This document shows, piece by piece, positions 16,584 to 26,969 of a stretch of 64,000 nt of DNA. How positions within the stretch are numbered: the stretch's first letter is position 1; each line of letters starts with the position of its first letter. The DNA is taken from NCBI RefSeq assembly GCF_900112335.1, contig NZ_FOLG01000009.1, forward strand, positions 124,001 to 188,000, read 5' to 3'. The stretch comes from Tropicimonas isoalkanivorans (GTDB taxonomy: Bacteria > Pseudomonadota > Alphaproteobacteria > Rhodobacterales > Rhodobacteraceae). The notes beneath the pieces were generated by a model. That model was not told where the DNA came from and ran no database searches. It was given only the letters and a program-made list of their open reading frames with translations. The translations under genes were made by a program, and so were the position numbers.

Positions 16584-17318
16584 ATGGACATGTCCAACGA
16601 ACTCGAAGGCAAGATCGCGGTCGTCACCGGTGCGGCGTCCGGCATCGGGCTGGCCTCAGCCGAGGCGATGATGACGGCCGGGGCCACCGTGGTGATGGTC
16701 GACCGTGACGAAAAGGCCCTCTCGGACCTCGCGGAGAAATTCGGCGACACCGCGATCATGCAGGTCACGGATCTGCTGGATGCCGAAAGTTGCGCAGCGC
16801 TGATCCCGGAGGTCCTGGAAAAGACGGGCCGTATCGACATTCTCCACTGCAATGCCGGGACCTACATCGGGGGCGATCTGGTGGACACGGACGCCGCGAC
16901 GATCGATCGGATGCTGAACCTCAACGTGAATGCCGTTATCAAGAACGTCCATGCCGTCATCCCGCACATGATCGCGCAGGGCGGCGGCGATATCGTCGTG
17001 ACCTCCTCGCTCGCCGGACGGTCCGCGATCAAGCACGAGCCGGTCTACTCCGCCTCGAAGTGGGCAGTTACGTGCTTTACGCAGACGACGCGGCGCCAGG
17101 TTAACAAGCACGGCATCCGCGTTGCGCAGGTCTCGCCCGGCCCAGTGATCTCAGCGTTGCTCGCGGACTGGCCCGCCGATCGTCTGGAAGATGCGAAGCA
17201 GGCAGGCGCCCTGATCGAGCCGAAGGAGGTGGCGGAGGCCGTGCTGTTCATTCTGAGCCGGCCGCGCAACGTTACGATTCACGATGTGGTCGTGCTGCCG
17301 ACCAACGTGGACGCCTGA
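16584..17318 (+). CDS. rbtD: Ribitol 2-dehydrogenase-like SDR
   Basis: 244-residue short-chain dehydrogenase. Cofactor loop TGAASGIG at 15-22, CNAGTYIGG at 89-97, catalytic Ser141/142, Tyr155 and Lys159. The stretches PVYSASKWAV, TTRRQVNKHGIRV and the ending NVTIHDVVVLPTNVD resemble Klebsiella ribitol dehydrogenase closely along the whole length, including the unusual C-terminus. The enzyme oxidises ribitol to D-ribulose with NAD+. It follows the L-xylulose-reductase-like gene by 36 bp and ends at a strong terminator. No ribulokinase is present in this operon. Confidence 0.85.
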   Translation: MDMSNELEGKIAVVTGAASGIGLASAEAMMTAGATVVMVDRDEKALSDLAEKFGDTAIMQVTDLLDAESCAALIPEVLEKTGRIDILHCNAGTYIGGDLVDTDAATIDRMLNLNVNAVIKNVHAVIPHMIAQGGGDIVVTSSLAGRSAIKHEPVYSASKWAVTCFTQTTRRQVNKHGIRVAQVSPGPVISALLADWPADRLEDAKQAGALIEPKEVAEAVLFILSRPRNVTIHDVVVLPTNVDA

Positions 17319-17326
17319 ACTGACGA

Positions 17327-17357
17327 GGCCGGCGCGACGACATACGTCGCGCCGGCC
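17327..17357. terminator. Strong bidirectional terminator
   Basis: Perfect 13-bp stem GGCCGGCGCGACG / CGTCGCGCCGGCC with a 5-nt loop, between the convergent ribitol dehydrogenase and alcohol dehydrogenase genes. Confidence 0.8.
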
Positions 17358-17390
17358 CCCCGTACGAAGTGAATACGCGAACAGACGTAT

Positions 17391-18383
17391 TCAAGCCTGG
17401 TACTGCACCTTCATGCTGCCCGCAGGCGCGTGGGTTGCCATGACGTCCGCTATCCCCCTCATGTCGAGCCGGTGGGTCACCACCGTCTGGATCGACGGGC
17501 CGATATCGGAGATCACCGCGAGCGCTTCCGGAATGTTGTGGTTCAGGGAATGGGTGCCATAGAGCGTCAGTTCCCGCCGGAAGATCTCGAACGGCGACAC
17601 CTCCACACGCGCGTCCGGCGAGCAGACGCCAAAGACCAGCGCCGCGCCGCCATTGGCGACATAGCCCGTGAGCGACTGAACCACGGCGGCCACACCCGTG
17701 GCATCCGCAGCCAGATCGCAGCTGAGCGACAGCGCGTTCAGCGACGCGCTGCCCACCGGGACTCCGACCAAACCGTGCGCTTCGGCCATTTCGAGGCGGC
17801 TTTGGTCGAGGTCCACCATGTTGACCTCCGCCACGCCGCGCGCCTTTAGCGCGAGGCCCATCAGCATTCCGATCGGCCCGGCGCCGAACACGGCCGCGCG
17901 CTCGATAATCCGTCCCTTGACCGGCCGGAGCCCGTTGAGCACACAGCCCAAAGGCTCGGCCAGCGCGGCCATCTCGAAGGGCATGTCGCCGATCTGGTGC
18001 AGCCGGTCGGCGCGCACGACGCTCAGTTCGCCGAAGCCGCCGTCCGTCGTTACGCCATAAGCGCCGAGGGACTCGCAGAGGTGCGCCCATCCGCGTTGGC
18101 ACGCCTTGCAGGTGCCGCATTCGAGGTTCGGATCGACCACGACCCGGTCGCCCATGGCAAATCCGGTCACGCCGTCGCCTAGTTCCACGACCTCGCCCGC
18201 GTATTCGTGTCCGGGCACGACGGGGTAGGTCCCCGTTCCGTAGTTGCCCTTCTTGACCTCGATATCGGTGTGGCAGATGCCGCTCGCGCGCACCCGCAAC
18301 AGGACCTCTCCCGGGCCGGGCACGGGATCGGGCAGCTCACCCGTCGTGACCTCGTCCCTCGCGGGAAAAAAGACTGCTTTCAT
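17391..18383 (-). CDS. Zinc-dependent medium-chain alcohol/polyol dehydrogenase
   Basis: 330-residue MDR-family enzyme. Catalytic zinc ligands are visible as Cys37 (GICHTD) and His59-Glu60 (GHEYAGE); the structural zinc Cys cluster is Cys89, Cys92, Cys95 and Cys103. The Rossmann glycine motif is GAGPIG. It belongs to the group with sorbitol, threonine and arabinitol dehydrogenases, oxidising a secondary alcohol with NAD(P)+. It is the last gene of the polyol operon, 13 bp after the mannitol dehydrogenase. The exact substrate cannot be decided from sequence; a C5 or C6 polyol is most likely from context. Confidence 0.85.
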   Translation of the reverse strand: MKAVFFPARDEVTTGELPDPVPGPGEVLLRVRASGICHTDIEVKKGNYGTGTYPVVPGHEYAGEVVELGDGVTGFAMGDRVVVDPNLECGTCKACQRGWAHLCESLGAYGVTTDGGFGELSVVRADRLHQIGDMPFEMAALAEPLGCVLNGLRPVKGRIIERAAVFGAGPIGMLMGLALKARGVAEVNMVDLDQSRLEMAEAHGLVGVPVGSASLNALSLSCDLAADATGVAAVVQSLTGYVANGGAALVFGVCSPDARVEVSPFEIFRRELTLYGTHSLNHNIPEALAVISDIGPSIQTVVTHRLDMRGIADVMATHAPAGSMKVQYQA

Positions 18384-18396
18384 CTTCAGGTTTCTT

Positions 18397-19869
18397 TCAA
18401 CTTTCGAGATAGGTGCGCAATGCCGCGTCCGTTCCGTCGGCCCAGATCATCGCGAGCCACTTTTCGAAGGCCGCCGCGAAGCGGGGCTGGTCGGCGAGAT
18501 CCCCGTAGGTCTGGCGCATTTCGAGCCAGACGCGCGGCCGGTCCTTCGCCTCCTTCGCCTTCGCTTGCAATGCGTCCCAGACCGGATCGTTCGGTTCGAT
18601 GACCGTGCCGTCCTCACGCGTGCCCTCGCACATCCGCGCCCAGAGCGCCTCGACCAGCGCCAGCCCCTCGACCGGCGTGCCGGCGGCGAGGCCATCCCGA
18701 ACCACGGGAAGCACGAAACCGGGGTGCCGCGAACTGCCGTCGAAGGCCACCCTGCGGGAGGTGTCGACGATCTCGGGGTTGGAGAAGCGCTGGCGGATGA
18801 GTTCCACGTAGGCGTCCGGCGTCATTCCGGGGACCGGATGGACATGCGGAACGATCTCTTGCATCTCCACCTTGTCGAAGAGCGCGCCGATCAATTCGTG
18901 CTGCATGCACCCATAGATCGTCTCGACGCTCAGGATCTCGCCCGGATCCGAAATCACCTGGTGGCCACCGTTCAGGATACGGATCTTCATGGTCTCGTAG
19001 GCGTGAACGTCATCGGAGAAGGTCGCGCCCGCCTTGTCCCAGTCGGGACGCCCGGCGCAGAAGTTGTCCTCAATCACCCATTGGCGGAAGTTCTCGTGCG
19101 TCACCGGCACCGCGTCGTCGATGCCAAAGTCCTTCACGAGGGCCATTTCCTTCGGCCCGGTCGCTGGGACGATGCAATCGACCATCGAGTTCGGGAAGGT
19201 GCAGTTCGCCTCGATCCAGTCCGCAAGGTCCGGGTCCTGCAGGCGGGCAAGCGACACCACCGTCTGCTGCAGGATTGCGCCGTTCCCTTGCAGGTTGTCG
19301 CAGCACTGGCCCGTGAAGGGACCCACGCCACTGTCACGCCGGCGGCGCAAGGCCGCGACCATCGCGCCGAACGCGGTCTTGGGCGTTTCCGGGTTCGCGA
19401 CATCATGCTTAATGTCGGGGTGCTGGGCGTCGAACCCGTTGGTCGCCGGGTCGATGTAGTAGCCCCCTTCGGTCACCGTCAGAGCGACGATGCGAATGTC
19501 CGGCTCGGACATGCGGGCGATGAGCGGCCCGTTGCCCTCAGCCACCTCGACATAATCGATCATCGAGCCCACCACTTCGGCCGACCGCCCCGACGGATCG
19601 AGTTCGATCAGAGTGGTCAGGCAATCCTGCGCCAGCATTTTCTCGCGCATCGTGGAATCGTAAGCCCTCACGCCCGCGCCGACGATGGCCCAGTCCATGC
19701 AGAGCCCCTGCTGGAACAGGCGATGAAGGTACCACGACTGGTGCGCGCGGTGGAAATTGCCGAGCCCGATGTGCAGGATGCCAGGGCTGAGCTTCGAGCG
19801 GTCATACGTAGGGCGGGCCACATCCTCCGGCAGGTCCGGCAGGGTGGCGTTCGACAGCTTGATGGCCAT
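18397..19869 (-). CDS. mtlK: Mannitol/D-arabinitol dehydrogenase of the long-chain polyol family (MtlK type)
   Basis: 490-residue cytoplasmic dehydrogenase of the polyol-specific long-chain family. The N-terminal nucleotide site is GLGNFHRAH near residue 35, and the family catalytic signature K-x5-N-x2-H appears as KIRILNGGH. Length matches mannitol 2-dehydrogenases such as Rhodobacter MtlK, which oxidises D-mannitol to D-fructose and also D-arabinitol to D-xylulose. Located 11 bp after an SDR gene in the polyol operon driven from upstream of smoE. Confidence 0.9.
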   Translation of the reverse strand: MAIKLSNATLPDLPEDVARPTYDRSKLSPGILHIGLGNFHRAHQSWYLHRLFQQGLCMDWAIVGAGVRAYDSTMREKMLAQDCLTTLIELDPSGRSAEVVGSMIDYVEVAEGNGPLIARMSEPDIRIVALTVTEGGYYIDPATNGFDAQHPDIKHDVANPETPKTAFGAMVAALRRRRDSGVGPFTGQCCDNLQGNGAILQQTVVSLARLQDPDLADWIEANCTFPNSMVDCIVPATGPKEMALVKDFGIDDAVPVTHENFRQWVIEDNFCAGRPDWDKAGATFSDDVHAYETMKIRILNGGHQVISDPGEILSVETIYGCMQHELIGALFDKVEMQEIVPHVHPVPGMTPDAYVELIRQRFSNPEIVDTSRRVAFDGSSRHPGFVLPVVRDGLAAGTPVEGLALVEALWARMCEGTREDGTVIEPNDPVWDALQAKAKEAKDRPRVWLEMRQTYGDLADQPRFAAAFEKWLAMIWADGTDAALRTYLES

Positions 19870-19880
19870 GGATCTTCCTT

Positions 19881-20660
19881 TCAGATAGTCTTCAGCATCC
19901 CGCCATCGACGTGATAGGCGGACCCGACGCTGTAGGATGCGCGCGGCGAACAGAGGAAAATGCAGAAGTCGGCCAGTTCCTCGACCGTGCCGAAACGCCG
20001 TATGTCGGCATGCTCGTCGGCAACTTCCTGCAGGTAGGCTTGCCAGTTTTCACCGCGCAGTTCACGGGCCGTATTCTCCCAATCCGGCGTCCGGATAAGG
20101 CCCGGGTTGACCGTGTTCACCCGGATGTTGCGTTTGATCATTTCGGTCGAGAGGCACTTCCCGAACATCAGCAGAGCGGCCTTCGTCGTATTGTAGATCG
20201 GTTCGTACCAAAGCGGCTGCACTGCGCAGATCGAGGCATTCATCAGCATTGCGCCGCCGCCCTTCGCGTCCATCTGATCTGCGAGCCCGCGGCTGAGACG
20301 GACGGCCGCCATGAGATGCAGATCCCAGTAGGCCTGCCACTTTTCGTCCGGCGCCTCGGCCACGGTCTCGTTGGACCCGGTTCCGGCGTTTGAGACGAAA
20401 ATGTCCGCGCCGCCCATCTCGGCGGCCGCGTCGATCACGGCACGGCATCCGTCGGCGGTCGCCACATCCGACACCACGGCACGGGTGTTGACGCCGTATT
20501 CGTGCGCTATGGCCGTTGCAGCCGCCTCGACGTCCTTCGCCGTACGGGCGGTCACGACGACGTCGGCGCCCTCCCGCGCGAATGCCCTTGCGATGCCGAG
20601 ACCGATGCCCTTGGAGGCACCGGTCACAACGGCCAGCTTGCCGGCTAGCCCGAGATCCAT
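19881..20660 (-). CDS. SDR family oxidoreductase of the polyol operon
   Basis: 259-residue short-chain dehydrogenase: TGASKGIG at 13-20, VSNAGTG, then the catalytic YNTTK pair in EPIYNTTKAALL and a C-terminal VDGGM segment typical of SDRs acting on sugars or acyl groups. It lies between smoS and mtlK with 10-11 bp gaps, so it is co-translated with polyol enzymes. Its substrate is not evident; it may handle another polyol taken up by the same transporter, or interconvert a ketose. Confidence 0.82.
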   Translation of the reverse strand: MDLGLAGKLAVVTGASKGIGLGIARAFAREGADVVVTARTAKDVEAAATAIAHEYGVNTRAVVSDVATADGCRAVIDAAAEMGGADIFVSNAGTGSNETVAEAPDEKWQAYWDLHLMAAVRLSRGLADQMDAKGGGAMLMNASICAVQPLWYEPIYNTTKAALLMFGKCLSTEMIKRNIRVNTVNPGLIRTPDWENTARELRGENWQAYLQEVADEHADIRRFGTVEELADFCIFLCSPRASYSVGSAYHVDGGMLKTI

Positions 20661-20670
20661 GGTTGGTCCC

Positions 20671-21437
20671 TCAACTCATCCAGTTGCCGCCATCCACATT
20701 GAGCGTCTGCGCAGTGACGTAGCGCGCATCGTCGGAGGCGAGGAAGACGCAAGGCGCGGCGATATCTTCCGGATCGCCCATCCGCCCCAGCGGCACCGCC
20801 TCGCCGACGAGACGTTTCTTCTCGCCCTTGGGCCGGTTCTCGTATTTCGCGAACAGCCCGTCGACGACATCCCACATCGGTGTATCGACGACGCCCGGCG
20901 CAATCGCGTTGACGCGAATGTTGTCCTTCGCCAGTTCCAGAGCCATCGACTGCGTGATCGAGATCACCGCCGCCTTCGTCGAGCAGTAGAGCAGGACGTT
21001 GGCCTCGCCGCGCCGCCCAGCCTGGGACGAGAAGTTGACGATGCAGCCGCCGCCACGCGTCTTCATCCCCGGAATGACCGCCCGGGTCACGAAGATGGTG
21101 CCGCCGACGTTCACGTCATACTGCTTGCGGTAGTCCTCGTGGGTGATCTCCTCGATCGTCGACATGTTGAAGACGCCGGCGTTGTTGACGAGGATATCGA
21201 TACCCCCGAAGGCCTCCTCCACCTTGCGCACACCCTCCGAGATCGACTCAAGGTCGGTGACGTCCATCGCGACCGCGATGGCGCCCTCGCCCAACGCGCT
21301 GGCAGTCTCTTCCGCCTGGTCCGCGAGCATGTCGGCGACGGCGACCCGTGCGCCCTCCGCCGCATATGCCTCGCAGATCGCGCGGCCAATGCCGCGCGCG
21401 CCGCCTGTCACCAGGGCGGTCTTGCCTTCCAGCCGTT

Positions 21438-21441
<4 letters not shown>
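20671..21441 (-). CDS. smoS: Sorbitol/galactitol dehydrogenase (SmoS/PolS-type SDR)
   Basis: 256-residue SDR with TGGARGIG at 11-18, NNAGVF, catalytic YCSTK, and the stretches [25 protein letters not shown] and [11 protein letters not shown] that match Rhodobacter SmoS almost motif for motif. SmoS oxidises D-glucitol to D-fructose, galactitol to D-tagatose and L-iditol to L-sorbose with NAD+. The ATG at 21439-21441 overlaps the smoK stop by 4 bp. Together with the downstream tagatose-type kinase it supplies the hexitol branch of the cluster. Confidence 0.92.
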
Positions 21442-22442
<1,001 letters not shown>

Positions 22443-22453
22443 TGGTGTTCCCC

Positions 22454-23284
<831 letters not shown>

Positions 23285-23294
23285 GAATTCCTCC

Positions 23295-24167
23295 TCACGC
23301 GTCCAGATTCTTGCCGATCATGCGCATCAGGAAGATGGCCACGATATTGGCAAGGATGATTGCGATGACCCCGCCTGCACTGCCCATGCCCACGTCGAAC
23401 TGAAGCAGCGACGAGACATAGATCAGGTAGGTCAGGTTGGTGGTCGCGGTGCCGGGGCCGCCGTTGGTGGTCACCAGGATTTCCGCAAAGATCGACAACA
23501 GGAAGATCGTCTGGATCAGGACAACCACAGTGATCGCCCGGGCAAGGTGCGGCAACATGATGAACCAGAACCGCGAGATCCAGCTCGCCCCGTCCATCTC
23601 GGACGCCTCGAGCTGCTCACTGTCCAGCGACTGCAACGCCGTGAGCAGAATGAGCGTGGCGAATGGTAACCATTGCCAGCTTACGATTCCGATGATCGAC
23701 AGGAGCGGTATCTCACTGAAGAAGTCGATCGGCTCGAAGCCCATGCCCTTGGCCAGGTGCCCGAAGATACCGTTCACCGGGTTCATGAACATGTTCTTCC
23801 AGACCAGCCCCGAGACCGTGGGCATCACGAAAAATGGCGAGATCACCATGATCCGGATGATACCCTGCCCCCACATGGGCTGATCAAGCAGCAAGGCGAA
23901 AAGTGTGCCACCGACGACGGTGATGAAAAGGACGCCGCCCACCAGCAGGAGCGTGTTGACCATCGCGGCCTTGAAGCTCGGGTCGGTGACGAACCAATAG
24001 TAATTTTCCCATCCGACGAACGGGTTGTCGCCGGGCATGATCAGGTTGTAGCGCAGGAAAGAGAAGTAGAGCGTCATGCTCAGCGGGACGATCATCCATC
24101 CCAGAAGCAGGATCACCGAGGGTGCGATCATCAATCGCGCGGCGGCGCGGGAAGCCTTGGTAGCCAT
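23295..24167 (-). CDS. smoF: Polyol ABC transporter permease SmoF (MalF family)
   Basis: 290-residue inner-membrane permease with six predicted helices and the EAA loop EASEMDGASWISRFWFIMLPHL. The ATG at 24165-24167 follows GGAGG and gives a short cytoplasmic N-terminus; the frame is open to 24281, but those residues overlap the intercistronic hairpin and do not resemble the family. Partner of SmoG. Confidence 0.93.
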   Translation of the reverse strand: MATKASRAAARLMIAPSVILLLGWMIVPLSMTLYFSFLRYNLIMPGDNPFVGWENYYWFVTDPSFKAAMVNTLLLVGGVLFITVVGGTLFALLLDQPMWGQGIIRIMVISPFFVMPTVSGLVWKNMFMNPVNGIFGHLAKGMGFEPIDFFSEIPLLSIIGIVSWQWLPFATLILLTALQSLDSEQLEASEMDGASWISRFWFIMLPHLARAITVVVLIQTIFLLSIFAEILVTTNGGPGTATTNLTYLIYVSSLLQFDVGMGSAGGVIAIILANIVAIFLMRMIGKNLDA

Positions 24168-24258
24168 GGGGTCCTCCGGTTGTTCCGTTCGACGGACGCG
24201 GCGGACGCCCACGAACATAACTCCTGCCAGGGGCCGGCGCGGAGAGCGGATTGAGGAA

Positions 24259-24290
24259 GATGGGCCGGCCCTTGCCGGCACCGGCCCATC
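24259..24290 (-). terminator. Intercistronic hairpin between smoE and smoF
   Basis: Perfect 10-bp stem GATGGGCCGG / CCGGCCCATC with a 12-nt GC-rich loop, 12 bp after the smoE stop codon and before smoF. No T tract. Such hairpins in binding-protein operons usually act as partial terminators or 3' stabilisers that raise receptor output over permease output. Confidence 0.65.
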
Positions 24291-24302
24291 CGGGGGAGGA
24301 GA

Positions 24303-25616
24303 CTATTTGATGTAGCCGGCCTTGGTCATTTCGCGCACGGCGAACTGCTGGCTGTTGGCAAGCGCCTGATCAACGCTCTGCTGACCGGCGAGCGCGGCCG
24401 ACACCTGCTGTCCGACGTAGTTGCCGATACCCTGGAACTCGGGGATCGCGACGAACTGGATGCCAGTGTAGGGCACAGGATCGCGGGTCGGGTTCGACGG
24501 GTCTGCCGCCAGGATCGAGGTCTCGACCGTCTTGGCGAACGGAGCAGCCTCAAGATAGGCTTCGTTCTCGTAGGTGGACGTACGCGTGCCCGGAGGTGCG
24601 GCCACCCAGCCCTCGGATTCGCCGACCAGTTCGATGTACTCCTTGGATGTCGCCCATGCGACGAAGTCCTTGGCCACATCTACCTTGGTCGAAGACGTCG
24701 GGATGCCGAGGGCCCAGGCCCAGAACCAGCCGGTCCCGTTCGAGGTTTCCTGCTTCGGCGCCTGGAAGAAGTCCGTCTTGTCCGCGACGGTGGACTCGTT
24801 CGGGTTAAAGATGTAGCCGGCCGCGGAGGTGGCATCGACCCAGGTCGCGCACTTGCCATCGGCAAACAGCGCCCGGTTTTCGTTGTGGCCGTTCGAGGAC
24901 GCGCCCGGCGGGCCGTAGTTGTTCATCAGATCGACGTAGTAGTTGATCGCGTTGTGCCACTCGGGCGAGTCGATCGTCGGGTTCCACTCCTCGTCGAACC
25001 AGCGGCCGCCGAACGCGTTCACCATCGGGCCGACGAACGCCATGTTCTCGCCCCAGCCGGCCTTGCCGCGCTGGCAGGTGCCGTAGATGCCATTGTCCGG
25101 GTCGTGAACCTTGGCCACGATTTCACCGAACTGGTCGTAGGTGATCTGCTCGGTCGGCTTCTCGATGCCGGCGGCTTCGAAGAGGTCCGTGCGATAGAAG
25201 GTGAAGGAGCTCTCGGCATAGAACGGCACAGCGTACAGCTTGCCATTCGCGGACAGACCATTCCGGACAGGTTCGAAAATGTCTTCGTAGTCGTAGTCAT
25301 CCCCGAGATCGTCGAGGGCGACGAGCCAATCCTGGGCTCCCCAGATCGGGGCCTCGTAGGCGCCGATGGTAATGACGTCGAACGAGCCGCCTTTCGTCGC
25401 GATATCGGTCGTCACGCGCTGACGCAGGACGTTCTCTTCCAGAACAACCCAGTTCAAGGTGTTGCCCGTCGCTTCTTCCCACTTGGGCGACAGTTTCTGC
25501 ATGATGATCATGTCGGCGTTGTTCACGGTTGCGATCGTGAGTTCTTCCGCCATTGCCGCAGTCGCGGTCACCGATACAAGCGCAGAGACAGCGCAGAGAG
25601 CGCTTTTCAGGTTCAT
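24303..25616 (-). CDS. smoE: Polyol ABC transporter substrate-binding protein SmoE
   Basis: 437-residue periplasmic receptor of the extracellular solute-binding family 1. Signal peptide residues 1-23 (cleavage AMA-E), then ELTIATVNNADMIIMQKLSPKW as in SmoE proteins. Tryptophans and aromatic residues typical of polyol binding are present (for example APIWGAQDWL). GGGAGG precedes the ATG. First structural gene of the operon smoEFGK-smoS-SDR-mtlK-adh; the preferred ligand is likely a hexitol such as sorbitol, mannitol or galactitol. Confidence 0.92.
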   Translation of the reverse strand: MNLKSALCAVSALVSVTATAAMAEELTIATVNNADMIIMQKLSPKWEEATGNTLNWVVLEENVLRQRVTTDIATKGGSFDVITIGAYEAPIWGAQDWLVALDDLGDDYDYEDIFEPVRNGLSANGKLYAVPFYAESSFTFYRTDLFEAAGIEKPTEQITYDQFGEIVAKVHDPDNGIYGTCQRGKAGWGENMAFVGPMVNAFGGRWFDEEWNPTIDSPEWHNAINYYVDLMNNYGPPGASSNGHNENRALFADGKCATWVDATSAAGYIFNPNESTVADKTDFFQAPKQETSNGTGWFWAWALGIPTSSTKVDVAKDFVAWATSKEYIELVGESEGWVAAPPGTRTSTYENEAYLEAAPFAKTVETSILAADPSNPTRDPVPYTGIQFVAIPEFQGIGNYVGQQVSAALAGQQSVDQALANSQQFAVREMTKAGYIK

Positions 25617-25688
25617 TCGGTTTTCCTCCCATTTGTTCTGCTGACGCAGTGCTTAGAGGTAAGCGCCTGAGGGAGCGTGAGTCAACAG

Positions 25689-25735
25689 AAATTTTACCCC
25701 CGTAAATTTTCGCTACGTCACCGCAGAAAATTTAC
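25689..25735. promoter_or_regulatory. Candidate operator/promoter elements upstream of smoE
   Basis: An imperfect inverted repeat, AAATTTTAC (25689-25697) and GTAAATTTT (25702-25710), one mismatch, sits 73 bp upstream of the smoE start. A third copy of the half-site, AAAATTTAC, follows at 25727-25735 and overlaps the stop codon of the LacI-type regulator. AT-rich repeats in this otherwise GC-rich sequence stand out. They are plausible binding sites for the adjacent regulator. Confidence 0.5.
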
Positions 25736-26760
25736 GCAGAGGAGCGCAGGATCAATTTTCCGTCGAAAAGGATCTCCGTTCGGTTGCCCTGGTTCCGCTC
25801 TCCGGACTCCACAAGGTCGAACAAGGTGGCCACGCTTTTGTTCACGATGGACATGTAATCCTGCGAGACCGTGGTCAGCGGCGGGGTCGTGAAACGCGAC
25901 AGGGGGTGGTCGTCGTGGCCTGCCACACGCAGCGCGCAGCCTTGCCCGTGGCCCACCCTCAGCCCCCGCTCGAAGGCCGCCGCGATCAGCCCGATTGCAA
26001 GGCGGTCGTTGCTGCACAGGATCGTGGACGATGGAAATCCGCCGGAGGAAAGCATCTCGCCACCGAGCTCGAGACCGATCTGCTCGAACTCCCAACCCGA
26101 CCCTTCCACGCGAACCACCTGGGGGTCGTAGCCCAACTTTTCCATCGCCATGATATAGGCGTCGCGGCGCTTGTTCGCGTTAGGGTTGACCGGCTGCATT
26201 TCCATGAAGCACGGCGGCTCGCCGGTCCGGCAGAGATAGTCCACGATCATTGGAATACTCTGGAAATTATTTGATCCGACGAACGTCTCGCCGACCGGCA
26301 CGTTACTGTCGAACACCACAGTCGGCACGTTGCGGGCAAAGCGCTCCAGCGCCTTCAGATCGGACGCCCGTCCAAGCGGCGCCAGCAGTGCCCCCGTCGG
26401 ACGCAAGGACCGCATCGTCGCCAGCGCCTCGTTCTCCAGGTGCTGCTCGCCGTGGGCGCTGAGGATCACGGGCCAGAACCCCGCGTCGATGCAGCGCCGC
26501 TCCATCAGCCGGACCATTTCGGCAAAGAACGGGTCCGACAGATAGGGGACCAGAATGCCAATACACTTCGTCGCCTTCCGGTTCTGGTTGATGGCGAAAA
26601 TGTTGGGCTGGTAGTGGTGTTCTTCGAGCGCGGCCTCGATCCTGTCGCGAGTCGTCTTTCGCACGCTTGCGGGATCGTTGAAGTACTTCGAGACAGTCGG
26701 GCGCGATATGCCGATGGCTTCAGCGAACTCTTCCATCGTCCTGATTTCGCGCCCGGACAT
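25732..26760 (-). CDS. LacI-family transcriptional regulator of the polyol cluster
   Basis: 342-residue regulator. The N-terminal helix-turn-helix reads EEFAEAIGISRPTVSKYFND at about 10-29, followed by a periplasmic-binding-protein-like effector domain (IGILVPYLSDPFFAEMVRLME; SNDRLAIGLIAAAFE). The ATG at 26758-26760 follows GGAGAAGG; the frame is open to 26832. It is located immediately upstream of smoE on the same strand and divergent from the kinase operon at 26970, so it can act on both. The probable inducer is a polyol, ketose or sugar phosphate. Confidence 0.9.
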   Translation of the reverse strand: MSGREIRTMEEFAEAIGISRPTVSKYFNDPASVRKTTRDRIEAALEEHHYQPNIFAINQNRKATKCIGILVPYLSDPFFAEMVRLMERRCIDAGFWPVILSAHGEQHLENEALATMRSLRPTGALLAPLGRASDLKALERFARNVPTVVFDSNVPVGETFVGSNNFQSIPMIVDYLCRTGEPPCFMEMQPVNPNANKRRDAYIMAMEKLGYDPQVVRVEGSGWEFEQIGLELGGEMLSSGGFPSSTILCSNDRLAIGLIAAAFERGLRVGHGQGCALRVAGHDDHPLSRFTTPPLTTVSQDYMSIVNKSVATLFDLVESGERNQGNRTEILFDGKLILRSSA

Positions 26761-26969
26761 CCTTCTCCATCCGCTTTTATAACCGCATCGTTCAGAATCC
26801 AGCGGACCTGAAGACATACCCGCCGCTAGCAAAAACTTTACGCATGCGATTTTTATTGACAGTATTACCGCACGGTGCCAACCGTCAAGAAGTTGTTGCC
26901 CTGCCCAATCGTGCGTCTTCCAAAGGCGGCCCTCAGGTGCGGGCCACGGGCACCGACTGGGAGGATACG
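26761..26969. promoter_or_regulatory. Divergent promoter region between the LacI regulator and the kinase operon
   Basis: 209 bp without a gene. It contains the 8-bp palindrome CGCATGCG (26841-26848), flanked on the left by AAAAACTTTA and on the right by ATTTTTATT, an AT-rich setting similar to the repeats upstream of smoE. TTGACA at 26856-26861 could be a plus-strand -35 element, but no good -10 was found at the right distance. Confidence 0.35.

Noticed and set aside
26856-26861. TTGACA as a -35 box for the kinase operon
   Set aside because: No acceptable -10 sequence at 16-18 bp; kept only as a remark in the regulatory region entry.
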